Of a stretch of 64,000 nucleotides of DNA, positions 11,901 through 24,127 are shown piece after piece. The notes beneath the pieces were generated by a model. It did not search any database and was not told the DNA's origin. It saw only the letters and a program-made list of their open reading frames with translations. The first letter of the stretch is position 1. Each line of letters starts with the position of its first letter. A program made the position numbers and the translations under genes. Origin of the DNA: Piromyces finnis (taxonomy: Eukaryota; Neocallimastigomycota; Neocallimastigomycetes; Neocallimastigales; Neocallimastigaceae); assembly GCA_002104945.1 (NCBI GenBank), contig MCFH01000036.1:324001-388000 (forward strand), read 5' to 3'.

Positions 11901-13231
11901 TTCATTCTTATATTATAAGCAAAGTCTCTTATTATGCTCCTTTGCTTGGTTCCAACAAAAATAGAACTAGAAGAGTCCAATCTCTTATCAATACTGCTGT
12001 TTTATGGAGTGTCAATAGCTTTCACAATAAAAGTTTTAATAACAAAGATTTTGTTTTTGAACGAAATTCATTTATTAGTCTGTATGCTCTTACAAGAGAT
12101 ATGAAGATCCCTACCCTTTCAGGTATTTGTGCTGCGCAACAAGTGAAATGCTTTGTTAAATGGAGAAAATCAAATTGTATAATTAAAGATCTCGTCCGAT
12201 CTATTCCTCCCATGTCTCATTACTCTTGGGCCAAAGAATCTTGTTCACTACATAAGAAGCTTATGAAAATAAATATTAAAAGTACTAAAGATATTAGAGA
12301 ATATTATTGGAATAATAGTAGCCTAAATAATGGAAGTAAAGCCCTCAGATATACTAACAACAAATTCCTTAATTCAAATCGCCTAATGCATATCGGTCTC
12401 AACAAACCTCACTTAAATTTAGGAATTACCTGGATTATTCGTATTCGATGCGGTTATGAAAATACTACCCGAATTGCTATTGCCAGTAATAGAGTTACTC
12501 CTGACTGCCCTCGTGTCTGTCCATGTTGCGGATATGACGAACAATCTTTTTACCATTGGATATTAGAATGTTCTGCATTCTCTGAATACAGAGCTTCTTC
12601 ACTTAGCTTTCTTGACGATCTTTTTACCCTTTTTTACAATAAATATAAGAATCAATTCATCACATACTTACTCCCCGAAACGGAAGTAAGAAAAATAATT
12701 TATAACTATATTTTTACGTTCCTTCTTGGTGGAACTTTAGCTTATGATGAGCTACAAATCGATAAGGCGGAACAAAGACATTTGAATGAACAGCTTTACA
12801 GTTCATCGGGGTTTCATGTTCCATATGTAGAGGGTCTCGCGGCTTTTCTTACTAAAACAATCCCTATCATTAGTAGCTCTATGAAGCTACTTTTTGATAG
12901 GTTTAGTAAGACACCTAACGTAATCAAGAGCGCCGACGTCGTACCGATATGGCAAAGGAACATTTCCAATGTTCCGTACACAGGGTTCAATGTTAGTATT
13001 TCCTCAAATTCGAATGAAAACATTATGAACTCATGGGAGAGTTTAGTGGACACCACACTATCATACCTGATGTTACTTCTTTTTTTTATTTCATTTAATT
13101 TATTAGGTAGGGACCATTCCCACACAGTACAAATTGCAAAGTTCATTGAACTTTTATGCAACTTAAATAATTATTTTATATTATTTTATATTTATATTTT
13201 TATTTATATATATTTTATTATTTTTATTTAA
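8981..13231 (+). CDS. LINE 1 polyprotein: endonuclease, reverse transcriptase, CCHC finger
   Basis: Single ORF of 1416 codons. Residues 1-110 resemble the N-terminus of the LINE 2 protein and may be a small RNA-binding domain. An exonuclease-endonuclease-phosphatase domain follows, with WNING (about 149-153), the catalytic Glu in CLQEVGN (about 178), LVGDFN (about 287-292) and SDHKPIL (about 350). The RT has a PGPDGIP motif, FLDLKKAYDS (motif A, about 757), GVRQGCPLSPILFN (motif B) and FADD (motif C, about 853). A CPCC...H....C finger lies near 1179-1196. This order, Zn finger last, is typical of LINEs with apurinic-like endonucleases. The last 50 or so residues are Ile/Tyr/Phe-rich and AT-driven, so the original stop was probably earlier and lost. 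The body is open without frameshifts. Confidence 0.93.
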   Translation: MNNTNCTVPTLRRGLRFFGSNSNKSYLIFIHDLSSWSKQRLMEFLLKDIQPFNDILQSLTKKYSQSLGIYFILKVNGKCPLKAMLLIHSLSEKLPISSKISWKFIDKLKNNRSYKNKRSIKSTTGPLSDDFYFSHLSSNASFFNLCTCWNINGWNPEKKDGVLYFISVFKPVCVCLQEVGNSQFLCGNAISSPCLPNYKPVHRRANPKVPGMRGLYIGVHNSCSFTPEPLLYKYIISVTILSFWNQRCTIGNIYFPQTRWPDARLIAFDELDKWLTTHNKFNHPAILVGDFNMSAIKIKSYISQHFPDWTMAELTGNNFTWEKGSKSSCIDHIIYNKAMTEHINKSSVCEVFHDVSDHKPILVSCKKDSSDGFKKPKKTFKWSSHICNTKCSDILTSNRFAVLASELEANCDSLLADDMVSRFLDTSKTIGKEIKAIVPADLKGPAFHCPQYIKNLSHEKHLAYKNIKPLSDCADMENYLNQFSIYQNLCNTIKKVKSKFRSNLYKANIVSIGKHFIDKSFRQGWKGLKKLAKPSYSSSHVSTIKDKNGKDLFTPQEQLKRWAEHYENLASDVTNHSLNRGYWERAFQFNHINQIAWDINGPISIEEIRNVVLSMKNNKAPGPDGIPIEFFKAFFCNEELEKEHKSAGNCLKLIFNKIWNGSFPLKWNSASIVSIPKKGDLSDCNNYRGISLINVGLKIISKIVTNRISKYALSHNFIRPEQFGFRNKEECISLFISIREICQRRKFKGKATYVAFLDLKKAYDSVPIFNILTKLYKLGIRGKCFDFLNNLYSTSKARARFLDMLSNEFPINRGVRQGCPLSPILFNLFINDILNKCERLGVSLGNKRCCGGLFADDIVLIAPSKKNLQKMLNLVLDWANLNEMSFGINKCATIVVKPINFNRSPSYVDPTFYIGMYSIPKVSCYTYLGIPFDEDLSLTPILSNMYKKVQNSLFSFKNFLTNNCVPIGLKNIVIHSYIISKVSYYAPLLGSNKNRTRRVQSLINTAVLWSVNSFHNKSFNNKDFVFERNSFISLYALTRDMKIPTLSGICAAQQVKCFVKWRKSNCIIKDLVRSIPPMSHYSWAKESCSLHKKLMKINIKSTKDIREYYWNNSSLNNGSKALRYTNNKFLNSNRLMHIGLNKPHLNLGITWIIRIRCGYENTTRIAIASNRVTPDCPRVCPCCGYDEQSFYHWILECSAFSEYRASSLSFLDDLFTLFYNKYKNQFITYLLPETEVRKIIYNYIFTFLLGGTLAYDELQIDKAEQRHLNEQLYSSSGFHVPYVEGLAAFLTKTIPIISSSMKLLFDRFSKTPNVIKSADVVPIWQRNISNVPYTGFNVSISSNSNENIMNSWESLVDTTLSYLMLLLFFISFNLLGRDHSHTVQIAKFIELLCNLNNYFILFYIYIFIYIYFIIFI

Positions 13232-13326
13232 TATTTATTATATCAATATCAATATGTATTATCACCTAATGTTATGTAATATCTCAAATTAAATAAATAA
13301 ATAAAAGATGTGTATTCTCTTCCTAG

Positions 13327-13362
<36 letters not shown>

Positions 13363-13363
<1 letters not shown>

Positions 13364-14485
13364 GTATGTTTTTTTAATAATAAAAATGTAGTTATCTACT
13401 TTAGAATTCTAGAATAATTTTTTTATAATTTTCATTTTTTTATATACTCTATTATTTTTATTTATTTTTTTTTTCAAAAATTAAAAATAATTATGTATAA
13501 TAGTATAATAATATTTTTTTAAAGAAAAATTATTGATTGATATAATAAGAAATTAATATTATAAAATGAAACTTTAAGTACAAAGCTATTTCTTAACAAA
13601 AACAAAACCATTATTGATATATTTGATAATAAGCTATTGACTAATAAACAAATATAAGAATATTTATATTTATATAAAATTTATATAATATTAAAATATA
13701 TCATATTTTTGTATTTATTAATTGTCAATAAGATATTTCAATATTATATAAATTTAAATAAAAATATTTCAATGATTAATTGATTAAAATTCTTTAAAAA
13801 TAAATGCTTTAAACTCAGCTATATCTGATTTTTACAAAAAGAATTAAAATAGTAGTTGTTATTGATAATATATAATTAGTTATATCATTTTAAGTATGTT
13901 TTAAAAAATATATTAATATAATATTTATTATTAATTGTAAAAATAAGCTATACATTAAAAATATTTATAATTTTGAACAAATTTAATATATAATCATAAT
14001 AATCATAATATTAATTATATAAATTTAAAATTATTGAAATTTTATTTAATTAATAATATTAAAAAAACTAAAGGAATAATTATCATAATAATATGTTTTA
14101 CAAAAGAAATTTCTTTAATTTTTCAAATATGAAATTTATTTTTAAAAAAAAAATGAATAATCTATCATTAGACTAAAGAAATTCTTTCATCAACAAAATT
14201 AAATTTTTTATTATAATAAATAATAATATAACAAATTAAATTTTTATAATAAATAAACTTCAATATATAAATAAAGGAAATTCTATAAAAGATTTAAAAA
14301 ATACAAATTTAATTTTGAAATTTGCATATATGAATAATTAAAGCAATTTTCAAGAAATATTTTATTAATTATAATTTTTATTTATGAAGTAACAGGTTAT
14401 TAATAAACAAAAGTATTAATAATTTATAAATATTATTAATTTAATTATTTTTTATTAAAACATTCCTATATAATAATTTGAATGG
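13363..14485. other. AT-rich spacer between LINE 1 and LINE relic
   Basis: No ORF, RNA gene or recognisable repeat is seen beyond simple AT-rich runs. It does not match the sequence at the inner edge of the left inverted-repeat arm, so the spacer is not explained by LINE 1 insertion alone. Confidence 0.5.
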
Positions 14486-14660
14486 TTCTTTCATGAGTTC
14501 TTAATACTTTCATTCACTAAAATACTAACATTGTACTCTGTGTGCAGAACATTAGTAATGTTTTTTTACCATATTGGTATGACGTATACTCTCTTGGTTT
14601 TACTAAGCCTATCAAAAAGTAGCATAATAGAATTACTAATGATAAGGATTATTATTGTAA
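14486..14660 (-). mobile_element. Decayed antisense fragment of a LINE 1-type 3' coding end
   Basis: Read on the minus strand, this segment aligns with about 12856-13041 of LINE 1. Shared strings include CCTATCAAAAAGTAGC, AATACTAACATTG and CATGAGTTC as read on the plus strand. Most differences replace G or C with A or T, and short indels destroy the frame. No poly(T) marks its 3' end. It is a relic of an older insertion in the opposite orientation. Confidence 0.8.
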
Positions 14661-15875
14661 AAAAAAAAAAAAAAGTTGCTAAACATTCTATATATTAATC
14701 ATGAGAATTTGATGAATTGTAAACCTATATAAAATTTTAATATTAATTTTTCCATTTAAATGAATAAAATATATTATCAATGATTTCAGAAATTTAAAAA
14801 AAATATAAAGAAATTATGTTAATAACATTATTTTACATTTAATTGTTTATAAAGATAATAAATGAAGTATATGTATTTATATATAATATTTATTTTAATT
14901 ACATTTTATATGATCTAAATTTATTTTATATTAATATAATAATAATTTAAATTTTTAGAAATTTGATTATGAGTGTTACTATAGAATTAAAAATATTGGT
15001 GTAGTATTAATGTAACTTTTAAAAAGAGAAATATAAGTAGAATATTTTTTAAAAATAAAAATATTTTATAATATTTTTATAAATATTAATATATTGATAT
15101 AATAGATATAAATAATTAAATAATAAGGAATAAATATAAATATGAATGTTGTATATGTTATATATACATATTTATAATAAATTTATAAAGTTTAAATCAT
15201 ATAAAATAGTTAGTTTTAATAATATAATAAAAATATATAAATATATAATAATCATATAATAATCATAAAATAATCATAAAATAATCATAAAATAATCATA
15301 TAATAATAATAATAAAATAATTATATATTTATAATATTAAAATAAAATATTTAAAATATTAAATAATATTAGTATTTAATAACTTATATATTTAAAATAT
15401 ATAGTAATAGTGTTAATTATTATTTCTTTTTTTTTTAAATATTATTTGTAGTTAATTTGCGAATTGTTATAATATATAAACATAATATATATTATATATT
15501 TTGCGAAAAATGTTACTTTGTATTCTTGAAATAATTGAATTTTTAGAAATATTTGAAATTTTTTGTATTATTATTTAATTTAAAAATTTTCAATAATAAA
15601 AATTTTCAATAATAAAAATTTTCAATAATAAAAATTTTCAATAATAAAAATTTTCAATAATAAAAATTTTTAATAATAAAAATTATTATTATTCTATTCA
15701 TTTGAAATTGAGAATTAAATTATTCATTTCATTTGATTTTTAATTATTATTTTAGAGTTTTAGTTTTGCTTTTGATTATTATTATTATTGTTATTATACA
15801 ATTCGATTCATATTTGTTGTATTTTCTTTTCCTTTCTTCCAATTTAATTAAAGTAAATTGGTATTGTTAAGATAT

Positions 15876-16790
15876 TTAAAATAATTGTTTAATGACATTT
15901 CTTAATTTTAAATTTAATGTTTTAAGAATATCTAAAAACCAATATAATAATTGATCAAGATAATCCTTAATACTTTTATCAATTTGAACATTATTATTTC
16001 CATCATTGTTTAAATTTTGAATATTGTTTGTATTATTATTTGTATTGTTTGTATTTGTAGTATTATTATTATTACTATTATTATCAATTTCAGAAGTTTG
16101 ATATGCCATAATAATAGTTGTAGTAGTTATTTCAGTTTTAGTATTTGATGAAGAAGTAAAAGTTGGTTTATTATCAGTAGAAGTAGTAGAGAAAGTAGTG
16201 GTAGAAGGTGTAGTATGGGTAGTAGTAACACCAGTAGTAATAGTAGTTATTTCATTTTCATTATTGGATAAATTAGAATTAGATGAACCAATTCCAAGTA
16301 CATTAATTACTTCTGAAAACCAGTTAAATATTTGACGAAGATAATCTTTTGTATTTTCATCGATATCAACATCACTTTCTTCTTCATCAATATCAATATT
16401 TGAATTTTGATTATTTTCATCATTTTTATTATTAATATTTTCATCATTTTTATTATTATTATTATTTATAATAATATTACTATTGTCATCTACTTCATCA
16501 TCAGAATCACTATTATCATTGTAATCGATTTCTGGAACTTTGGTTTGTATAATAACAGAAGTAGTAGTATTAATAGCCTTATTAATAGTAGTAGTTGTAT
16601 TACTATTGGTATTAATAGAAGTTGTAATAGAAGTTGTAATAGTACTAGTATTAGTATTAGTGGTAGTAACTAATTCATTTTTATTATTTGATAATGTAGT
16701 AGTTGGTTTATTTTCATTAACAATAATTGTTTCTGTTTTGTCATCAGATAAATTAGAAGTAGGTTTATTTTCAGTAGTAGTAGCAGTAGC

Positions 16791-16850
<60 letters not shown>

Positions 16851-19800
16851 TTCAATGATAGTTGATTCAACTTCAGTTATATTAGAAGAACATGTTTTTT
16901 TCAAATCATTAAGGCTAATATCAAAATAAATATCTTCGTTTGATGATGTATCTTTATATAATTTTGAATTTTGAATATTACTATTAATAATTTTTTTGAA
17001 TTATTTATAATTTTATAAACATAATTAATAATATACGTAATATTTAAAAAATTATATTTAATATTTAAAAAATTATATTTAATATTTAAAAAATTATATT
17101 TAATATTTAAAAAATTATATTTAATATTTAAAAAATTATATTTAATATTTAAAAAATTATATTTAATATTTAAAAAATTATATTTAATATTTAAAAAATT
17201 ATATTTAATATTTAAAAAATTATATTTAATATTTAAAAAATTATATTTAATATTTAAAAATTATAGTTAGTATATATATTAATTTTAATAGAAAAAACTA
17301 TTATTTATTTGTTATTAATTATTATATTAAATATGCTTTACAGTTCATCAAGTTTTGGTAAACAAGCAATATCATTTAAAACATCTTTTCCAATAATAAA
17401 GTTTTCCATATCCCTAATATTATTAAAATATAATATTTTTAATTAACATTATTTATTATTTAATATTTTTATTTGATTATATTTTATTTTTTTATTCATT
17501 TTTATTTAAACTTACAAAGATTTTAATTCTTTTAACTCTGATAATCTAAAATTAAAATCAGTATATTTTGGACCATGTAAATTTTCTGTATTTATTGACC
17601 TGATAAATTGACATAGTAAGACAAATAATTATTATAAAAAGTTAATATTTTTATATTATAGAATCAGTTATATATACAAAGATTAATTATTTAATAATTT
17701 GTAAATATATTTATTACAAAGATTGAAGATTTTTTAATTGATTTATTGATTGTTCGGTATTGTTCGATATATCATAAAGTACTGTATTGATGCAATTACT
17801 AAAAAAATATTACATAGTAGTATATAATATTTTATTAGAAAATTAATTATTAATTAAAATAAAATGTATTATTTTTATAGGATAATTTTATATTACAGTT
17901 CTTTAAGATTAGAAGAGAATGAAATCTCTTTCATTTGTTCATCACTTAATTCAACTCCACTAAGTTTTCTATAATAATTATTTATTTTAAATAATAATAT
18001 AAAAATATAAAATTAGTATTAGGTATTAGTCATTTAAAATAAGATAAATTATATAGGTTAATCGTTTTAATTGAACTTTGACTAATTAATAATTACAATG
18101 TCTCTATATTATTGGATGTTGGTAGTTTAAATTCCAATCTTGCACTCAAATGCGAATATATTGAAAGCATTAATGGATTATACCTAAATTCTCTATAAAA
18201 TATTTTTTATTGATTTATAAATGGAAATGTTAATATATTTATAAATGTTAATTTATAATAATTTTTAAAATTTACATATTTTTGAGTTTATGTGATTTTC
18301 TTAAATCAATCGAATCTTCGTTTGAAGAATTAATTCCATTAAATGAAGCACACCTAAAACAAAAGAAATTGAACATAGTATCAGTATTAGTATAATTAAT
18401 AATATTAATATAATATATTTATTAATTCTTTATAATTATTATCTTCATTAATTATTTAATATTACAATTTTTCAATACTTGAAGGAATATCAATTTCTGA
18501 AAGGTTTGATGACCTTAATGATCTAATAACATTTTATTCATTAAATATTTATTATATTAAATTTTAATTTTATATAATAGTTATAATATTCAGATATTAA
18601 ACTTTTTATATTATCTAATATTTCATTACTTACAATTCTTTTAATGGACCATCAATATTATTTAATAAGTTATTTATAGATTCAAAACTAGTATTATATT
18701 CAAAGGAAGCAAATCCAAGTATACTCTCTACGATAGTCCTAATTTTATAAAATATAATAATAATAATATTTAATTAATATATTATTATTAATAAATTATT
18801 AATATAATGTTAACAATTTATCACTTTATTATTTATTATTACTTAATATTGTTTAATTCTTTAAATTTTTAAATATCTTATATCTTACATTTTAGATAAT
18901 TTATCAAGATTTTTTAATGGTTTATAATCAATAGAATCTTCAAGATAACAATTTTCAAAAGATCTATTATATTATAAAATACATAATATTAATTATATTG
19001 CTTTAAAATTTTAATTAAAGCATTTTAAGTATTTATTGTGAATTTTATAATAAAATGATAGATACAATTCTTCTAAATTTTTTGATTGAGAAATTTCATT
19101 AATATTATCTTGTGATATTCTAACTCCATGTAATTTTCTATAATTATGATTTAAAGATTAATAATAAATAGCAATTTAAGTTATCAATATGATGTAATTT
19201 ATATAAAATATATAATAATAGATATTTATATAAATATTTAATAGTCTTATTACAAAGTCTTTAATTTATTTAAGTTATTTAAAAAACCCTTTTCAATTTT
19301 CTTTAAGTAGTATCTAGGACAACTCGTTGAACATTCATTAGTAGTCGCATAATGATTGATATTTCTATTGTAGATTTTATTTAAAAAATTTAATATTCGT
19401 ATATATAATATAATTTAATATAATTATATTAAAAAAATCTTACAAATATTCTAAATTTTGTAATTTTAAAATTGAGGGTGATATTCCTAAATATTTTCCA
19501 GGCTTTTCTTCATAATCATATATATCCCAATAATAGACATTATATTCTCTAATTTTTATTATTTATTATATATATTAGATATATATAATGTATTTAATAA
19601 AAAAATTAGAGTTTAAAAAAATAATAAATAAAATTATATTGTAATATTTATAACCTACAAGTTAGTAATAGTATCATATGATAAAAGTTTTTCAATTTGT
19701 TCCTCTGTCGATCCATCTCTAATATGAACATTTCTGTATTAATTATATAAAAAAGTTATCATTTTTATTTATTTATTTATTTATATTTCACTTTCTCTTA

Positions 19801-20068
19801 TATACATTATATATATATAATATATATATATTTATTAATTAAAATACAACATAATAACTTACAAATAGTCAACTTTTCCAGAATCATTAACTTTGCATAT
19901 TTTTTCTTTTTCGTTAAAAAGTAGAAAATCATTATACGTGTTGAAATTTCCTAAATATTTTATAATGTCATCACATTCATCTTCTTTTAAGTCTATTGCT
20001 TTGCCATTAACAAATGGTAAAGTTAATGACAATAACCTTAGTGTGTTTAATATATAATCAAATTTCAT
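15876..20068 (-). CDS. Secreted leucine-rich-repeat protein, 15 exons, copy 2
   Basis: Minus-strand exons in transcript order: 20068-19863, 19733-19659, 19548-19444, 19364-19254, 19137-19066, 18963-18889, 18738-18634, 18522-18466, 18353-18276, 18192-18097, 17968-17897, 17798-17718, 17599-17516, 17413-17342, 16980-15876. The total is 2394 nt, 797 residues, with no frame break. Introns are all phase 2 with GTA donors, as in copy 1. Exon 1 gives a signal peptide; exon 15 gives the Thr-rich tract, Asn/Asp linkers (with a six-residue insertion of the NKNDEN type) and both KDYL-Q--WF modules. Exon 3 is 12 nt shorter than in copy 1 and encodes a clearly different sequence (YYWDIYDYEEKPGK versus YYGDVYTSFYGYIKEPEK), although neighbouring introns are nearly identical. 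Role as for copy 1: probably surface or secreted, unproven. Confidence 0.85.
17035..17270 (-). repeat. 21-bp minisatellite in LRR intron 14, copy 2
   Basis: About eleven tandem units containing TTTAAAAAATTATATTTAAT, compared with about six in copies 1 and 3. The near-perfect units and differing copy number imply recent slippage or unequal exchange. Confidence 0.9.
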
Positions 20069-20345
20069 GTTGTGATTTTACAATTTTTAAGTTTCCTTTT
20101 TTTTTATCTCTTTCTAATTTATTATAATAATGTTGTTGTTATTGTCTTAATCGTTTTTTATTGATATTACACTAATAAAATATTTAAAAGTCTTTATAAT
20201 AAATAATAAGATAAATAATAAAAAAAAAAAAAAAAAAAAAAAAGAAGGAAAAGAAAAAATGAAATTCTTTTTATAAAAAAATAAAAAATTAATTAAAAAA
20301 ATTTAATTTATTTTTAAAGCTACCCAATATATTAAAATGTATTTT

Positions 20346-21607
20346 TAATATAAAGATTTTTTTGTAATTATATTATTAATTATTGAATATTCTTTTTGAA
20401 TATTCTTTTAAAAGTTTAATATATAAACAATTAATACTAATATATGCAAGATTATTTTAACAATTTATTATTTAATTCTTAATTAACATGAAATTTGATA
20501 ATTGAGAGATTAAAAAATTAATTAAATTCATAATTCATTACTCTGAAATTTTATTTACATTCATTTTTATTTTTGATTTTACTTTTTACTACCAACATTA
20601 ACAAAAGATATAAACAATAATGACAGATACTAAAATATGAAATATTGGAAAGATCAACCTTTCTTGGATTGAAACAATATACGAAAATATAAAATTTTTT
20701 TATTTCAAATAAAATGAACTAATCAAAACTTTGTTGAAAATAATTTTAATACATTTTAAAATTATCATAATAATTTATATAATATGCATTTGTTTCTTTC
20801 AATATAACTGTTTAAAAATAAAAAATTAAACTTTTAAATATATTAATATATCAAATTCAAAAGTAAATTAATAGTTTTTGTTCTGTTATTAAATAAAATA
20901 ATTAAAATATTATACTTAAAAATTATATTGAGAATCTTATAAATATAAAATATAAAAGGATGTTTTATTAATAATATTATTTAACGCATAAATATTTATA
21001 AAAAATAATAAAAAGAAAAATATATACTTATGTATTTATTTTAATTACAATATTACTAAATAGCATTTAAATTTTTAGAAATTTGATAATAAATATCACT
21101 AAATATTTTAAAAAATAGTAATGTAACTATTAAAAAAGTAAAATATTGATATAGTTTTTTTAAAATAAAACATTTTATAATATATATATTATATATTTTG
21201 CGAAAAATGTTACTTTGTATTCTTGAAATAATTGAATTTTTAGAAATATTTGAAATTTTTTGTATTATTATTTAATTTAAAAATTTTCAATAATAAAAAT
21301 TTTCAATAATAAAAATTTTCAATAATAAAAATTTTCAATAATAAAAATTTTCAATAATAAAAATTTTCAATAATAAAAATTTTTAATAATAAAAATTTTT
21401 AATAATAAAAATTATTATTATTCTATTCATTTGAAATTGAGAATTAAATTATTCATTTCATTTGATTTTTAATTATTATTTTAGAGTTTTAGTTTTGCTT
21501 TTGATTATTATTATTATTATTGTTATTATTCAATTCGATTCATATTTGTTGTATTTTCTTTTCCTTTCTTCCAATTTAATTAAAGTAAATTGGTATTGTT
21601 AAGATAT
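20346..21607. other. Spacer between LRR copies 2 and 3
   Basis: No gene is seen in 20346-21000. From about 21000 the sequence becomes a degraded version of the LRR 3' flank, clear from about 21180: the 16-bp TTTTCAATAATAAAAA minisatellite appears at 21281-21412 in about eight units. Confidence 0.55.
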
Positions 21608-22140
21608 TTAAAATAATTGTTTAATGACATTTCTTAATTTTAAATTTAATGTTTTAAGAATATCTAAAAACCAATATATAAATATTGATCAAGATAATCT
21701 TTAACACTTTTATCAATTTGAACATTATTATTTCCATCATTGTTTAAATTTTGAATATTGTTTGTATTATTATTTGTATTGTTTGTATTTGTAGTATTAT
21801 TATTATTACTATTATTATCAATTTCAGAAGTTTGATATGCCATAATAATAGTTGTAGTAGTTATTTCAGTTTTAGTATTTGATGAAGAAGTAAAAGTTGG
21901 TTTATTATCAGTAGAAGTAGTAGAGGAAGTAGTGGTAGAAGGTGTAGTATAAGTAGTAGCAACACCAGTAGTAATAATAGTTATTTCATTTTCATTATTG
22001 GATAAATTAGTGGTAGTAACTAATTCATTTTTATTATTTGATAATGTAGTAGTTGGTTTATTTTCATTAACAATAATTGTTTCTGTTTTGTCATCAGATA
22101 AATTAGAAGTAGGTTTATTTTCAGTAGTAGTAGCAGTAGC

Positions 22141-22197
<57 letters not shown>

Positions 22198-24092
22198 TTC
22201 AATGATAGTTGATTCAACTTCAGTTATATTAGAAGAACATGTTTTTTTCAAATCATTAAGGCTAATATCAAAATAAATATCTTCGTTTGATGATGTATCT
22301 TTATATAATTTTGAATTTTGAATATTACTATTAATAATTTTTTTGAATTATTTATAATTTTATAAACATAATTAATAATATACGTAATATTTAAAAAATT
22401 ATATTTAATATTTAAAAAATTATATTTAATATTTAAAAAATTATATTTAATATTTAAAAAATTATATTTAATATTTAAAAAATTATATTTAATATTTAAA
22501 AATTATAGTTAGTATATATATTAATTTGAATAGAAAAAATTATTATTTATTTGTTATTAATTATTATATTAAATATGCTTTACAGTTCATCAAGTTTTGG
22601 TAAACAAGCAATATCATTTAAAACATCTTTTCCAATTATAAAGTTTTCCATATCCCTAATATTATTAAAATATAATATTTTTAATTAACATTATTTATTA
22701 TTTAATATTTTTATTTGATTATATTTTATTTTTTTATTCATTTTTATTTAAACTTACAAAGATTTTAATTCTTTTAACTCTGATAATCTAAAATTAAAAT
22801 CAGTATATTTTGGACCATGTAAATTTTCTGTATTTATTGACCTGATAAATTGACATATTAAGACAAATAATTATTATAAAAAGTTAATATTTTTATATTA
22901 TAGAATCAGTTATATATACAAAGATTAATTATTTAATAATTTGTAAATATATTTATTACAAAGATTGAAGATTTTTTAATTGATTTATTGATTGTTCGGT
23001 ATTGTTCGATATTTTATAAAATACTGTATTGATGCAATTACTAAAAAAAATTACAAAGTGGTATATAATATTTTATTAGAAAATTAATTATTAATTAAAA
23101 TAAAATGTATTATTTTTATAGGATAATTTTATATTACAGTTCTTTAAGATTAGAAGAGAATGAAATCTCTTTCATTTGTTCATCACTTAATTCAACTCTA
23201 CTAAGTTTTCTATAATAATTGTTTATTTTAAATAATAATATAAAAATATAAAATTAGTATTAGGTATTAGTCATTTAAAATAAGATAAATTATATAGGTT
23301 AATCGTTTTAATTGAACTTTGACTAATTAATAATTACAATGTCTCTATATTATTGGATGTTGGTAGTTTAAATTCCAATCTTGCACTCAAATGCGAATAT
23401 ATTGAAAGCATTAATGGATTATACCTAAATTCTCTATAAAATATTTTTTATTGATTTATAAATGGAAATGTTAATATATTTATAAATGTTAATTTATAAT
23501 AATTTTTAAAATTTACATATTTTTGAGTTTATGTGATTTTCTTAAATCAATCGAATCTTCGTTTGAAAAATTAATTCCATTATATGAAGCATATCTAAAA
23601 GAAATTGAACATAGTATCAGTATTAGTATAATTAATAATATTAATATAATGTATTTATTAATTCTTTATAATTATTATCTTCATTAATTATTTAATATTA
23701 CAATTTTTCAATACTTGAAGGAATATTAATTTCTGAAAGGTCATCAAACCTTTCAGAAATTATTAATGTTCTAAATTTTTTAATTTTAAAATTGAGGGTG
23801 ATATTCCTAAATATTTTCCAGGCTTTTCTTCATATTCATATATATCCCTATAATAGACACTATATTCTCTAATTTTTATTATTTATTATATATATTAGAT
23901 ATATATAATGTATTTAATAAAAAAATTAGAGTTTAAAAAAATAATAAATAAAATTATATTGTAATATTTATAACCTACAAGTTAGTAATAGTATCATATG
24001 ATAAAAGTTTTTCAATTTGTTCCTCTGTCGATCCATCTCTAATATGAACATTTCTGTATTAATGTATTAGTTATATAAAAAAGTTATCATTT

Positions 24093-24127
<35 letters not shown>

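Larger units (their letters stand above)
7570..13362 (+). mobile_element. LINE 1: non-LTR retrotransposon with AP-like endonuclease and RT
   Basis: An apparently full-length element: structured leader (7570-7740), a long leader of about 1.4 kb with two pyrimidine- and AT-rich parts, one large ORF (8981-13231), and a 33-nt poly(A) tail (13330-13362). It lies inside the spacer of the LRR inverted repeat, starting exactly at the end of the left arm. I could not find a convincing target-site duplication: the sequence after the tail does not repeat the sequence before the leader. It is related to, but clearly diverged from, the LINEs at 55879 and 61579. A 24-nt internal poly(A) tract at 8481-8504 is unusual. 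Confidence 0.9.
14851..20345 (-). repeat. Right arm of the inverted repeat carrying LRR gene copy 2
   Basis: Reverse-complement counterpart of 2155-7569. It includes the 3' flank, the whole LRR copy 2 and about 280 nt of upstream DNA up to about 20345, after which similarity to copy 1 stops. The 16-bp minisatellite (15583-15685, about six units) and the intron-14 minisatellite (17035-17270) are expanded or contracted relative to the left arm. Confidence 0.85.

Noticed and set aside
13080-13231. C-terminal membrane segment of the LINE 1 protein
   Set aside because: The Ile/Tyr/Phe-rich tail is translation of AT-rich 3' sequence, probably after loss of the original stop; it is absent from LINE 2.
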